This document shows positions 9,231 through 17,860 of a stretch of 64,000 bases of DNA, piece after piece. Under the pieces are notes generated by a model. That model was given only the letters and a program-made list of their open reading frames with translations, did no database searches and was not told the DNA's origin. Position 1 is the stretch's first letter. The number at the start of each line of letters is the position of its first letter. Both the position numbers and the translations under genes were made by a program. This DNA comes from Myxosarcina sp. GI1 (GTDB taxonomy: Bacteria > Cyanobacteriota > Cyanobacteriia > Cyanobacteriales > Xenococcaceae), in the NCBI RefSeq assembly GCF_000756305.1, contig NZ_JRFE01000003.1, positions 39,278 to 103,277 on the forward strand, read 5' to 3'.

Positions 9231-10817
9231 ATGATTGTTAAGCATAAAATTAAATCTTTTATAGCCAGAAATAAACCCAAAGCGAGCCAGCAATCGAGAT
9301 TCAAACTTACGTGGCTGTGTTTGGCAATGGTAATAATTATTGTTGCTACACCAAAACTAACTTTAGCTGCCGAACCAGAACCAACAGGCGGAGTTTTAGG
9401 TGCCATTGACGGAATTTTTTCAGCAATTGTCGCTGTTTTGAGCGAAATTCTCTTTTTTGAAATTGCGGGTTTTCCCTTAATCGTGCTGTGGCTGATCTGC
9501 GGCTCGATTTTTTTTACGCTCAGAATGGGATTTATCAACATTCGCGGTCTGAAACACGCCATAGATGTCGTACGCGGTAGATACGACGATCCTCACGACG
9601 ATGGCGAAGTATCCCACTTTCAGGCATTAGCAACAGCACTATCGGGAACGGTAGGATTGGGTAATATCGCTGGAGTGGCGATCGCCGTACAGACTGGAGG
9701 ACCAGGAGCCGTTTTGTGGATGACTCTAGGTGGTTTTTTTGGGATGTCCAGCAAGTTTACCGAATGTACTCTGGCACAGAAATATCGACGAGTGAAACCA
9801 GATGGTACGGTAGCTGGCGGACCGATGTATTATATTTCTCGTCCCCTCTCCGATATGGGTATGCGTCCTGTAGGACAAGGACTGGCGGTCTTGTTTGCCA
9901 TCCTCTGTATATTAGGCTCTATCGGCGGCGGTAATATGTTTCAGGCAAATCAGTCTTATGTAGCGGTAGCTAATGTTATTCCTAACATACCCAACTGGCT
10001 ATTTGGCATAATTGCCGCCGCTTTGGTAGGAGTGGTAATTATTGGCGGTATTAGTCGCATTGCTTCTGTGACTGATAAGATAGTTCCTTTAATGGCGGTA
10101 GTCTATGTTGTTGCTTGTTTGTGGATAATTTTAAGTAACATAACTCAACTACCAGGAGCGATCGCTACTATTTTTACCGAAGCTTTTTCACCGCAAGCTG
10201 TAGGCGGCGGTTTTATTGGGGTAATGGTTCAGGGTATTAGACGCAGTGCTTTTTCCAACGAAGCAGGAGTTGGTTCGGCAGCGATCGCTCATTCGGCAGC
10301 CCGTACTGACGAACCCCTTAGAGAGGGAATTGTCGCCTTACTAGAGCCTTTAATCGATACAATTGTTATCTGTAACATGACTGCTTTAGTAATCGTCATT
10401 ACTGGAACTTACCAAGATAGTTCTGTAGGAGATGGAGTATTATTGACCAGCAGATCTTTTGCTACCGTAGTTGGCTGGTTTCCTTCAATTTTGGCGATCG
10501 CAGTAGCCTTATTTGCTTTCTCGACGATGATTTCCTGGAGTTACTACGGTGAAAGGGCCTGGGAATATTTATTTGGCAATGGTAACACCCTGGTTTATAA
10601 AGGCATATTCGTTTTGTTTGTTTTTATCGGCTCGGTAGTTAATTTAGGTGCGGTAGTCGATTTTAGCGACATGATGATTTTAGCTATGTCCATTCCCAAT
10701 TTAATTGGCTGTTATTTGTTATCGGGTACAGTCGCTGCCGATCTCAATAACTATATGCAGCGTCTTAGTTCGGGAGAAATGCCTACTTACAGTGAAGAAG
10801 TACTGACTACAAAGTAG
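9231..10817 (+). CDS. Alanine/glycine:sodium symporter (AGCS family)
   Basis: I start this protein (528 residues) at the ATG at 9231; an in-frame TTG at 9204 would add nine residues without better support. It has an N-terminal hydrophobic stretch ending in TPKLTLAAEP, possibly a signal-like segment. Around ten membrane segments follow, with the AGCS hallmarks ATALSGTVGLGNIAGVA, the GGPGAVLWM stretch, and RSAFSNEAGVGSAAIAHSAA later on. The family couples sodium influx to uptake of alanine or glycine at the plasma membrane. It stands alone between glcD and a convergent methyltransferase gene. Glycine uptake would fit with gcvP and gcvH elsewhere in the window, but substrate is not readable. No glycine riboswitch was recognised upstream. 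Confidence 0.88.
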   Translation: MIVKHKIKSFIARNKPKASQQSRFKLTWLCLAMVIIIVATPKLTLAAEPEPTGGVLGAIDGIFSAIVAVLSEILFFEIAGFPLIVLWLICGSIFFTLRMGFINIRGLKHAIDVVRGRYDDPHDDGEVSHFQALATALSGTVGLGNIAGVAIAVQTGGPGAVLWMTLGGFFGMSSKFTECTLAQKYRRVKPDGTVAGGPMYYISRPLSDMGMRPVGQGLAVLFAILCILGSIGGGNMFQANQSYVAVANVIPNIPNWLFGIIAAALVGVVIIGGISRIASVTDKIVPLMAVVYVVACLWIILSNITQLPGAIATIFTEAFSPQAVGGGFIGVMVQGIRRSAFSNEAGVGSAAIAHSAARTDEPLREGIVALLEPLIDTIVICNMTALVIVITGTYQDSSVGDGVLLTSRSFATVVGWFPSILAIAVALFAFSTMISWSYYGERAWEYLFGNGNTLVYKGIFVLFVFIGSVVNLGAVVDFSDMMILAMSIPNLIGCYLLSGTVAADLNNYMQRLSSGEMPTYSEEVLTTK

Positions 10818-10927
10818 CGTAAAACACGTTTTAAAACTTGCTACAGCTACCGTTCTAAGTAAGTCAATTTAATTAAATGCCAATCTAATTTCCCTAAATC
10901 CCCAAACCAAAATTATTTTATGTTTAA

Positions 10928-11716
10928 TTAAGTCGCTCTGCTTAGTTGTCGGCGAGCTTCGTAGAGTAATAAAGCATTAGCAATCGCGACATTTAATGAC
11001 TCTACCCCATTATTTAGAGGAATTTTTACTCGTTCGTCGGCTAGAGCGAGTAATTCTGATGACAAACCCGCGCCTTCATTGCCTAAAACAATTAAGCTAG
11101 GCTGTTGAAAATCTACTTCCCAATAACTTTTTGTCGCCTGGGCAGAAGCAGCAATTATTTGTATACCCTGTTGTCGATGTCTTTTAATTACTTCGGCTAA
11201 ATCTTGCTCTACAGCCACTGGCAAGCGAAACCATTCACCTACCGAAGCTCTCAAAACTTTGAGATGGTCGAGATCGACACTATTTTTACTCAACCACAAG
11301 CCATCCACGCCCGCACCTACAGCAGTCCGAATAATCGTTCCCAAATTGCCAGGATCTTGTAGTCTTTCGAGCGCTATTCCCAACTGAGTTTGTTCGATAC
11401 TAGGTAATCTAGCACTTCTACGTTGGGCGATCGCTACCACTCCATCGGGACTAACAGTAGTGGCAATGGCTGCTAAAACCTCGATACTTACTAGTTCGAT
11501 TGTTACTCCTTGCCGTTTGAGAGCTATATTTAGTTGTCGATGGTCTTCTTGCCAGCGAGGAGTACAAAAAACGGTATCTACTTGAAAATTTTCCTTACAG
11601 GCTGCGGTAATTAAATTTGTTCCTTCCAAAAGCAATAATTGCTGTTTGCGTCTTTCTTTTGCCGTACGTAGTTTACGTATTTGTTTTATTCGGGGATTTT
11701 TAATGCTAGTGAGCAT
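10928..11716 (-). CDS. TrmH/SpoU family RNA 2'-O-methyltransferase
   Basis: The 262-residue protein shows the SPOUT architecture. An N-terminal L30e-like substrate domain (1-100, beginning MLTSIKNPRIKQIRKL) is followed by the knotted catalytic domain. This has LERLQDPGNLGTIIRTA (about 114-130), IVLGNEGAGLSSELL (about 210) and KIPLNNGVESLNVAIANALLLYE (about 230-252). These are motifs 1-3 of the SpoU class, which methylates ribose 2'-OH in tRNA or 23S rRNA. The exact nucleotide cannot be assigned. The start ATG lies 72 bases from the tRNA-Leu 3' end, on the same strand. Confidence 0.88.
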   Translation of the reverse strand: MLTSIKNPRIKQIRKLRTAKERRKQQLLLLEGTNLITAACKENFQVDTVFCTPRWQEDHRQLNIALKRQGVTIELVSIEVLAAIATTVSPDGVVAIAQRRSARLPSIEQTQLGIALERLQDPGNLGTIIRTAVGAGVDGLWLSKNSVDLDHLKVLRASVGEWFRLPVAVEQDLAEVIKRHRQQGIQIIAASAQATKSYWEVDFQQPSLIVLGNEGAGLSSELLALADERVKIPLNNGVESLNVAIANALLLYEARRQLSRAT

Positions 11717-11788
11717 TTAGTTTGTAAAATTTATGCTTGAAAGACTTGACGAATAGTATCGAGCAAAGTAATACTTTGGTTGCTAAAT

Positions 11789-11871
11789 GCGGAACTCGGG
11801 ACTTGAACCCGAATGTTCTTAAGAACACTAGAATCTGAATCTAGCGCGTCTACCAATTCCGCCAGTTCCGC
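11789..11871 (-). tRNA. tRNA-Leu (anticodon CAG)
   Basis: On the minus strand the acceptor arms GCGGAAC and GTTCCGC pair perfectly. The D-arm GGCGGAATTGGTAGACGCG, a CTAGA/TCTAG anticodon stem with loop TTCAGAT (anticodon CAG), a long variable arm of class II type, and the T-loop GGTTCAAGTCC are all present. It decodes CUG. The 3' CCA is not encoded. Confidence 0.95.
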
Positions 11872-12112
11872 TTTTTAATTTGGCATGCAGCCTAATATTA
11901 TTATATATTTGGCAAGCCGTGTCAAATATGCACAATGTGAATATAAAAATTTTTGCTCGTAAATAAACTTAACAAAGTCTTTATAATTTATTTATTTCGA
12001 GTAAAATTGTTCGCCAACTAGCGATAAATCGTCAGTCGGCGATTGCGAAGCATAACCGCAATTGTTATCTCACTATTTCTAATCTGTGAGATAAGTTCGA
12101 TCTCTTAAGACT

Positions 12113-12157
12113 ATGGCGGTAAACCATACCGCTGCGGTCGAATTAACTGTAAGGTGA
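12113..12157 (+). other. Possible 14-codon leader ORF upstream of murA
   Basis: ATG at 12113 opens a 14-residue frame ([14 protein letters not shown]) that ends in TGA at 12155-12157, inside the AAGGTGAGG that would serve as the murA ribosome site. Short frames arise by chance, so this is recorded only because it ends exactly where the unusual murA start would need ribosomes. No ribosome site of its own is obvious. Confidence 0.25.
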
Positions 12158-12167
12158 GGACAAAACC

Positions 12168-13523
12168 ATTAATTCTGTTTCTAACTCAATACCAACTTCA
12201 GCCACCAAAAGAGAATTACAAGCCGTTCTCGAAATTGATGGTCGTGCTTCTCTTCAAGGAGAAGTTAAAATTAGCGGTGCCAAGAACTCTGCTCTAGTGT
12301 TAATGGCAGGAGCGATACTTGGTTCGGGTGATTGCCGACTGCATAACGTACCAAACTTGGTCGATATTACCCGCATGGGTCAAATTCTTACGGCTCTAGG
12401 GCTTAAAGTTCGACAACATGGCGATACTGTAGATATAGATACCAGAAATATAAATCCTACTAAAGCTCCTTACGATATTGTTTCTCAGTTAAGAGCCAGC
12501 TTTTTTGTGATCGGACCTCTGTTAACGCGTTTGGGAACGGCTAGGGTTCCTTTGCCTGGAGGCTGCGCTATTGGTGCTAGACCAGTAGATTTGCACGTTC
12601 GCGGCTTGCAAGCAATGGGTGCTAATGTTCGGATCGAGTCTGGTATCGTTCATGCCAACCTTACGGGTGGTAAACGCAGATTACAGGGAGCGAATATTTA
12701 TCTAGATTATCCTAGCGTTGGAGCTACCGAAACTATATTGATGGCGGCTACTCTGGCAGAAGGTGAAACCAAAATTGAAAATGCCGCTCAAGAACCAGAG
12801 ATAGTCGATCTAGCTAATTTTTGTTGCCAGATGGGAGCAAAAATCAAAGGTGCGGGAACCAACACGATTATTATTTCGGGTGTCGATCGCCTCAAGGCAA
12901 TTGAGTACAATGTCATTCCAGATCGCATCGAAGCTGGTACCTTTTTGGTTGCTGGCGCAATTACTAAATCCGAGATTACTCTGTCTTCAGTAATTCCCAG
13001 TCATTTGGCTCCCGTTATCGCCAAGCTGAATGAAATTGGCTGTAAAGTAGAAGTCGCAAACGACAACAATGGCAGCTATTTGTCTCAAAGTCTCAAACCC
13101 CAGCGTCTGCGCTTGATTCCTGGCGAATTACGCGGTATCGATATCGAAACTCTACCCTATCCTGGATTTCCTACGGATATGCAGGCACAGTTCACCGCCT
13201 TACTGAGCATTGCTGAAGGTAATAGCGTAATTAGCGAAACCGTGTTTGAAAATCGTTTGAATCATGTTGCCGAACTCCAGCGTATGGGAGCTAATATTCG
13301 AGTTAAAGGCAATCATGCCCTCGTTAGTGGCGTGCCGTTTTTATCTGGTGCGCCTGTAATGGCAACCGATCTTAGAGCTTCTGCCGCTCTAGTCATAGCA
13401 GGATTGGCTGCCAATGGTAAAACTGTTGTTGGCGGTTTACATCATCTAGATCGCGGTTATGAAAATTTAGAAGGCAAATTACAGCAGTTAGGTGCTAAAC
13501 TACGGCGAGTTTTACCCGATTGA
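12168..13523 (+). CDS. murA: UDP-N-acetylglucosamine 1-carboxyvinyltransferase MurA, apparent ATT start
   Basis: MurA catalyses the first committed step of peptidoglycan synthesis, moving enolpyruvate from PEP to UDP-GlcNAc in the cytoplasm. The family N-terminus [20 protein letters not shown] with the catalytic Lys is encoded from about 12228, upstream of the only ordinary in-frame start (GTG 12297), which would delete it. The frame is open back to a TAA at 12150, and between that stop and GTG 12297 there is no ATG, GTG or TTG. The best start is ATT at 12168, eight bases after a GAGG site (AAGGTGAGG, 12151-12159), giving 451 residues, a usual cyanobacterial length. The PEP-site loop with Cys (GGCAIGARP) and the late [13 protein letters not shown] are intact. 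A strong hairpin terminator follows. Identity is sure; the exact start is inferred. Confidence 0.9.
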   Translation: MNSVSNSIPTSATKRELQAVLEIDGRASLQGEVKISGAKNSALVLMAGAILGSGDCRLHNVPNLVDITRMGQILTALGLKVRQHGDTVDIDTRNINPTKAPYDIVSQLRASFFVIGPLLTRLGTARVPLPGGCAIGARPVDLHVRGLQAMGANVRIESGIVHANLTGGKRRLQGANIYLDYPSVGATETILMAATLAEGETKIENAAQEPEIVDLANFCCQMGAKIKGAGTNTIIISGVDRLKAIEYNVIPDRIEAGTFLVAGAITKSEITLSSVIPSHLAPVIAKLNEIGCKVEVANDNNGSYLSQSLKPQRLRLIPGELRGIDIETLPYPGFPTDMQAQFTALLSIAEGNSVISETVFENRLNHVAELQRMGANIRVKGNHALVSGVPFLSGAPVMATDLRASAALVIAGLAANGKTVVGGLHHLDRGYENLEGKLQQLGAKLRRVLPD

Positions 13524-13548
13524 TACAAAAAAATAAATGTTAGATTAC

Positions 13549-13585
13549 AATCCTGCGATCGCAGCGCGATCGCAGGATTATTTTT
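13549..13585 (+). terminator. murA terminator with HIP1 in both arms
   Basis: A perfect 14-bp stem (AATCCTGCGATCGC at 13549-13562 with its complement at 13566-13579) closes on a three-base loop and is followed by ATTTTT. Each arm contains the octamer GCGATCGC. It lies 25 bases after the murA stop. Confidence 0.85.
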
Positions 13586-13746
13586 AGCTCTCTTTAAAAA
13601 GATCTCCACATTACCCTAATTCTTCAATTCTCCATCACTCGCTGCGATCGAATGTAAAAAACATACCCCCAAAAGCTATTAGCTCCCCCGTCCTTTTTAT
13701 GCGATAATTTCTAGCAGATATTTTAATATTTGCTTAACATAAAGCA

Positions 13747-14097
13747 ATGAATGAAAAAGCTAAAGAAGAAAAAACTCTAGCAGAACAAGCACCTCCTTGT
13801 TACGAATGCCGCTCTTGTGGCTACGTTTACGAACCTGAAAAAGGAGACAGTCAAAACAATATTCCAGCAGGTACTTTGTTTAAAGATTTACCTGATAATT
13901 GGCGTTGTCCCGTGTGCGGAGTTCGTAAAACTCAGTTCAATAATATTGGTGCTAAAGGCGCACCTTCTGGATTTTCTGCCAATCTCAATTATGGTATTGG
14001 AGTCAATCGTTTAACTCCCAATCAAAAAAATTTACTAATCTTTGGCGGTTTGGCGTTAGGATTTTTATTTTTTCTGAGCTTGTACGGTCTAGGTTAG
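13747..14097 (+). CDS. rubA: Membrane-anchored rubredoxin RubA
   Basis: The 116-residue protein has one rubredoxin domain with the four iron ligands Cys21, Cys24, Cys54 and Cys57 (CRSCGY and CPVCGV), a linker, and a single C-terminal membrane segment (about 95-114). This layout is the photosynthetic rubredoxin needed for photosystem assembly in cyanobacteria and plastids. The order rubA - ycf48 - psbE-F-L-J is the conserved cyanobacterial arrangement and supports the call. A hairpin (ACTCTCA/TGAGAGT, 14136-14166) lies between it and ycf48 but has no T tract, so read-through is possible. Confidence 0.92.
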   Translation: MNEKAKEEKTLAEQAPPCYECRSCGYVYEPEKGDSQNNIPAGTLFKDLPDNWRCPVCGVRKTQFNNIGAKGAPSGFSANLNYGIGVNRLTPNQKNLLIFGGLALGFLFFLSLYGLG

Positions 14098-14274
14098 TTC
14101 CTAGCTATAGAACAAAAGCATAATAGCAGCAATCTACTCTCAGAATATTGGGTTTGCTTTGAGAGTGAAAATTGTGCTATCGCCATTTGTTCGTAGTTTA
14201 TCGTTCGTATATTTATTTTGGGTTGAGTGTTTTCGTTCTATCTTACCCAGTAGATGAAATAAACTAGGACATTT

Positions 14275-15279
14275 ATGAATTTATTGTTTCAAAAACTAAA
14301 GCAGATTGCGATTGCGATCGCTATTTGTATATTTTGTATTAGCTGCAGCAGTGTAGATTCAATAGAAGTCAATCCCTGGAAAGTTTTGACTCTACCTAGC
14401 GAGGCAATTTTTGCCGATATCGCTTTTACAGACAATCCCGATCGCGGTTGGTTAGTCGGTACTCAAGCGGCTCTCTTTGAAACTAATGATGGAGGCAATA
14501 CCTGGGAACAAAAAGCTCTCGATTTAGGAGAGGAAAAAGTATCTCTAACTTCTGTTAGTTTTAACGGTCAAGAAGGCTGGGTTGTGGGTAGACCCTCAAT
14601 ACTGCTGCACACCGAAGACGGGGGAACTAACTGGTCGAGAATTCCTTTAAGTGCCAAGCTTCCAGGGTCTCCTTATGGCATTATTGCTTTAGGCGATTCG
14701 ACAGCCGAGATGGTAACAAACCTGGGTGCGATATATAAAACTACCAATGATGGTAAAAACTGGAAAGCCTTAGTAGAAGGTTCGGTAGGCGTAGCTCGCA
14801 CTATTCAGCGTTCTGAAGATGGTAAATATGTAGCTGTTTCGGCTAGAGGTAATTTTTATTCTACCTGGGAACCAGGACAGAGCGAATGGACACCCCATCA
14901 AAGAACTTCATCGCGCCGACTACAAAATATGGGCTTTAGCAACAGCGATCGCTTATGGCTACTCGCTCGCGGCGGACAAATTCAATTTAGCGAACCAGAA
15001 GATTTTGATAGTTGGCAAGAAGCAATTTATCCAGAATTTTCTACTAGCTGGGGTTTGCTCGATGTTGCTTATCGTACTTCAGATGAGATTTGGGTTTCTG
15101 GTGGCAGTGCCAATCTATTAGTCAGCAAAGATGGCGGTCAAACCTGGAAAAAGGATCGAGAGGTGGAAAAAACTCCCTCCAACTTTAACAGAATAGTCTT
15201 CTTCAATCCCCAACAAGGTTATGTGCTAGGAGAACGAGGAACTTTGCTAAAATACGAACCGCAAACCGAAGCAGTTTAA
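14275..15279 (+). CDS. ycf48: Photosystem II assembly factor Ycf48 (HCF136)
   Basis: The 334-residue protein has a lipoprotein-type signal ending at Cys24 (CIFCISC). Repeated beta-propeller blades follow, with the pattern [23 protein letters not shown] and DGGQTWKK, and phrases such as GWLVGTQ and GWVVGRPS. Ycf48 binds early D1/D2 intermediates at the lumenal side during photosystem II assembly and repair. Its length and blades are typical. It sits between rubA and psbE, the usual place, and probably shares their regulation. Confidence 0.95.
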   Translation: MNLLFQKLKQIAIAIAICIFCISCSSVDSIEVNPWKVLTLPSEAIFADIAFTDNPDRGWLVGTQAALFETNDGGNTWEQKALDLGEEKVSLTSVSFNGQEGWVVGRPSILLHTEDGGTNWSRIPLSAKLPGSPYGIIALGDSTAEMVTNLGAIYKTTNDGKNWKALVEGSVGVARTIQRSEDGKYVAVSARGNFYSTWEPGQSEWTPHQRTSSRRLQNMGFSNSDRLWLLARGGQIQFSEPEDFDSWQEAIYPEFSTSWGLLDVAYRTSDEIWVSGGSANLLVSKDGGQTWKKDREVEKTPSNFNRIVFFNPQQGYVLGERGTLLKYEPQTEAV

Positions 15280-15616
15280 ACAGTGGCACGATTTCCGCAC
15301 GAACCAAATTTGCTTGCTGAGTTTGGTAACTAAATAGTTGTGAAGCTCCGACTTCTCCGCTCTTTGGTTAAATGTTACATGATAGGATAATAACTATTAA
15401 TTTAAAAAAAATTCTTAGAATTAATAGTAGCACTCACAATTATAAAGCTCGGCAATTGTTACGGTCTAGCGATATAATTCAAACGAGTTTTAAATAGCCT
15501 TACAGTTTGGCTAGTGATGGCACTGCCTTTTACGAAGTCAAAGTTTTTATCGCTTGATGACTTTGACAACTGTATATCAACATTGAGCTTTAATTTTAAT
15601 CTGGAGATACGTCCAA
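15280..15616 (+). promoter_or_regulatory. psbE upstream region
   Basis: This 337-base spacer lies between ycf48 and psbE. It contains a perfect TATAAT at 15473-15478, in GATATAATTC, which could be the -10 element of the psbEFLJ promoter; no matching -35 hexamer is clear. A ribosome site GGAG lies just before psbE. No gene was found here. Confidence 0.4.
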
Positions 15617-15862
15617 ATGGCAGGTACTACTGGAGAACGTCCTTTTTCCGATATTATTACCAGCGTTCGCTACTGGGTAATTCATAGCATTACCATCCCA
15701 ATGTTATTTATTGCTGGATGGCTTTTTGTTAGTACTGGATTAGCTTATGATGCGTTTGGTACGCCTCGTCCTAACGAGTATTTTACTCAAGACAGACTGG
15801 AACTACCCATTCTGCAAGAACGCTTTACGGCTAAAGAACAAATTGAACAATATAACAAATAG
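15617..15862 (+). CDS. psbE: Cytochrome b559 alpha subunit
   Basis: The 81-residue protein matches PsbE in length and sequence: [21 protein letters not shown] with the haem ligand His23, one membrane segment (about 19-42), and the lumenal [10 protein letters not shown] and LPILQERF. With PsbF it forms the haem-bridged cytochrome b559 heterodimer of the photosystem II core. It is the first gene of psbEFLJ. Confidence 0.98.
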   Translation: MAGTTGERPFSDIITSVRYWVIHSITIPMLFIAGWLFVSTGLAYDAFGTPRPNEYFTQDRLELPILQERFTAKEQIEQYNK

Positions 15863-15893
15863 AAGTTTCGATTTTTAAAATAGGCAAAACACT

Positions 15894-16028
15894 ATGACAA
15901 GTAACAATCCCAATCAGCCAGTTTCATATCCCATTTTTACAATCAGATGGCTGGCAGTTCATACTTTAGCAGTTCCCACTGTATTTTTCTTAGGCGCGAT
16001 CGCGGCTATGCAGTTTATTCAAAGATAA
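15894..16028 (+). CDS. psbF: Cytochrome b559 beta subunit
   Basis: This 44-residue frame encodes Psb[18 protein letters not shown] with the haem ligand His23, then a single membrane helix ending in FIQR. It lies 31 bases after psbE and supplies the second axial histidine of cytochrome b559 in photosystem II. Confidence 0.97.
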   Translation: MTSNNPNQPVSYPIFTIRWLAVHTLAVPTVFFLGAIAAMQFIQR

Positions 16029-16040
16029 GAGGTTTTAAAA

Positions 16041-16160
16041 ATGGATAGAAATACCAATCCCAATAAACAACCAGTAGAGCTAAATCGCACTTCTCTTTAT
16101 TTAGGTTTGCTTTTAGTTGCAGTTCTCGGTATTTTATTTTCTAGTTATTTCTTCAACTAA
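16041..16160 (+). CDS. psbL: Photosystem II protein L
   Basis: The 39-residue product reads [19 protein letters not shown] and ends in LFSSYFFN, which is PsbL almost to the residue. It is a one-helix subunit at the dimer interface of photosystem II. It begins 12 bases after psbF with an AGAGG ribosome site. Confidence 0.97.
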   Translation: MDRNTNPNKQPVELNRTSLYLGLLLVAVLGILFSSYFFN

Positions 16161-16207
16161 TTACGTTTAATGGTTTAATTAATAACGGCAAGTAGGAGAT
16201 AAAAACA

Positions 16208-16327
16208 ATGTTTGCAAACGGAAGAATCCCTTTGTGGATTGTAGCGACAGTCGCAGGTTTAGGTGTAATTGTCGTTGTTGGTCTGTTTTTCTATGGTGCT
16301 TATGGTGGTGTTGGTTCTGGAATGTAG
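16208..16327 (+). CDS. psbJ: Photosystem II protein J
   Basis: The 39-residue product has the PsbJ pattern [20 protein letters not shown] followed by [13 protein letters not shown]. It is a one-helix subunit near the QB/plastoquinone channel of photosystem II. A GGAG site precedes the ATG. It is the last gene of the operon, before a strong terminator. Confidence 0.97.
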   Translation: MFANGRIPLWIVATVAGLGVIVVVGLFFYGAYGGVGSGM

Positions 16328-16379
16328 AATTAATACAATACCTAAAGCTGCACCTCAGTAAAAAACAGCTTGTAAAGTT

Positions 16380-16416
16380 ACCGCTCTAAGAACTAATTAG
16401 AGCGGTCTTTTATTTT
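16380..16416 (+). terminator. psbEFLJ terminator
   Basis: ACCGCTCTAA (16380-16389) pairs perfectly with TTAGAGCGGT (16397-16406) over a seven-base loop and is followed by CTTTTATTTT. It ends psbEFLJ; the next gene is convergent and its stop begins ten bases on. Confidence 0.9.
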
Positions 16417-16425
16417 GTAAAATAT

Positions 16426-16902
16426 TTAGTAAATCATCTCAAAAAAAGCATCGTCAATATCGTAACCAAAACTTTGCGCCAATGACTTAAGACGAAGTTG
16501 AGGAGTAATTTCCTGTTGACGCAACCAATCTGACAGAACAAAAATTTTGTTCATTACAAAAATTTCTAAAGCTTCAGGATTAAAAATAATTCCTTCACTG
16601 CGATTAAACTGGTGGGGAACTAGCATCGCTCCATAACGAGCTAATTCACCTGCTTTCCAGTCCAGGAGAAAAGGCAACCAGGGATATGCCGCATCCAAGC
16701 GTACATGCCATAGTCTAATTGTTGGAATTTCCGATAGTTCGCGAGGATCTGTTGCATCTCGCTGGTAGTCAATTTTCAATCGCAACTGCTGTTCGTAACT
16801 TGCTATGCGATTATTTTCTAATAGTGGCACAATTGTGTTATGAACATCAGTCAAATCCAGGCGATCGATCTTTTGATTATCTAAAGCAATGTTGAAAGTC
16901 AT
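16426..16902 (-). CDS. CRR6-like (DUF1817) NDH-1 assembly protein
   Basis: The 158-residue soluble protein contains the block LWHVRLDAAYPWLPFLLDW followed by AGELARYGAMLVPHQF and INPEALEIFVMNKIF-like text (here FNPEALEIFVMNKIF, about 106-120). I recognise this as the CRR6/DUF1817 family of oxygenic phototrophs. The plant protein is needed to mature the NdhI subunit of the NDH-1 complex. No ndh gene adjoins it. It converges on psbEFLJ. The family call rests on memory of the conserved block. Confidence 0.7.
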   Translation of the reverse strand: MTFNIALDNQKIDRLDLTDVHNTIVPLLENNRIASYEQQLRLKIDYQRDATDPRELSEIPTIRLWHVRLDAAYPWLPFLLDWKAGELARYGAMLVPHQFNRSEGIIFNPEALEIFVMNKIFVLSDWLRQQEITPQLRLKSLAQSFGYDIDDAFFEMIY

Positions 16903-17024
16903 TAAGCGAGTTTACCAAATCTGTATTTACTACCGATATTGCTGAATGATATTGGACATTTACCTCCATTTTAAGTTAAAGTGGTAATGATTATGTATAA
17001 GTTGCAAAAAAATCAGCCTCGCTT

Positions 17025-17477
17025 ATGAATACTTCAGAGGCACGTTTACAGCCAATTAACTCTTTAAAAGATGCTTTGACTCGCTGCCACGCACTGGGAA
17101 TGCGAGTTAGTTGTCAGCGTCGCTATATTTTAGAATTACTTTGGGAACGAGAAGAACACCTTTCAGCCAGAGAGATCTACGATTTGCTCAATCAACAGGG
17201 CAAAGAAATCGGTCACACGTCAGTTTATCAAAATCTCGAAGCCCTATCAAAAAATGGCATTGTTGAGTGTGTAGAGCGTTCTGAAGGAAGGCTATACGGT
17301 AATATTAGCGATTCTCACAGTCATGTTAACTGTCTCGATACCAACCAAATTATCGATGTTCGTATAGCTTTACCAGACGATATTATCGATCGCATCGAAC
17401 AACAAACAGGTGTCAAAATTACTGACTATCGCATCGATTTCTATGGTTATAAAAACTGCTTAGATGAAGCAAAGTAA
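17025..17477 (+). CDS. Fur family transcriptional regulator
   Basis: The 150-residue protein has the Fur winged-helix head (RVSCQRRYILELLWEREEHLSAREIYDLL, then IGHTSVYQNLEALSKNGIVE, about 27-90) and a short dimerisation domain starting HSHVNCLDTNQIIDV. The usual CxxC structural-zinc pair is reduced: only the first Cys is present (CLDT), with one more Cys near the end (YKNC). Metal or peroxide specificity (Fur, Zur, PerR) therefore cannot be read off. Its targets are unknown; no iron or zinc transport gene adjoins it. A heptamer array begins at the base after its stop. Confidence 0.85.
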   Translation: MNTSEARLQPINSLKDALTRCHALGMRVSCQRRYILELLWEREEHLSAREIYDLLNQQGKEIGHTSVYQNLEALSKNGIVECVERSEGRLYGNISDSHSHVNCLDTNQIIDVRIALPDDIIDRIEQQTGVKITDYRIDFYGYKNCLDEAK

Positions 17478-17519
17478 TGAGCAGTTAGCAATGAACAATG
17501 AGCAACGAGCAATGAACAG
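17478..17519. repeat. Heptanucleotide tandem repeat (6 units)
   Basis: Six 7-base units (TGAGCAG, TTAGCAA, TGAACAA, TGAGCAA, CGAGCAA, TGAACAG) begin immediately after the fur stop codon. The consensus TGARCAR and the unit count match the array after glcD at 8910-8951. The 340 bases beyond it, up to the TVP38 stop, hold no gene I can support. Confidence 0.8.
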
Positions 17520-17860
17520 TTATTATTGTTCGTGAACCTATCCCAGCTTTCAGCATGGGACGAACAAAGTTCGTCGCTGAACTTTTCGATGCCCATATTT
17601 TTCCTCGTGGTAAGTCGCACCATCGACAGCCAGTTATTAAAATGTACAGCAAGCTGTTCGACACATAGCGAAACGGAACAGGAGGATTCCGCGCGCGCTC
17701 TTTTTTGGCATTTGTGGAAAAATATCTTCAAATAGTTTCTACTCTAGAGCGTTTAATCCCTCAAAACGTCCAGCCATTTTACTTTCCGTCTCATGTAATG
17801 TAAGAGTAAATTATCATATTTTTGGCATTAGTTAGGATAGGTTTATCTAAAGCTCAAGCC

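Noticed and set aside
8955..9293. 112-codon minus-strand frame before the symporter gene
   Set aside because: Its content is low-complexity AT-rich text rich in Leu, Ile, Phe and Lys, it overlaps the start of the symporter gene, and it resembles no protein I know.
12297..13523. murA starting at GTG 12297
   Set aside because: It would remove the N-terminal strand and the catalytic Lys region [10 protein letters not shown], which is encoded in frame just upstream.
17526..17735. 69-codon plus-strand frame after the fur gene
   Set aside because: No family resemblance, no clear ribosome site, and it lies in what looks like decayed intergenic sequence.
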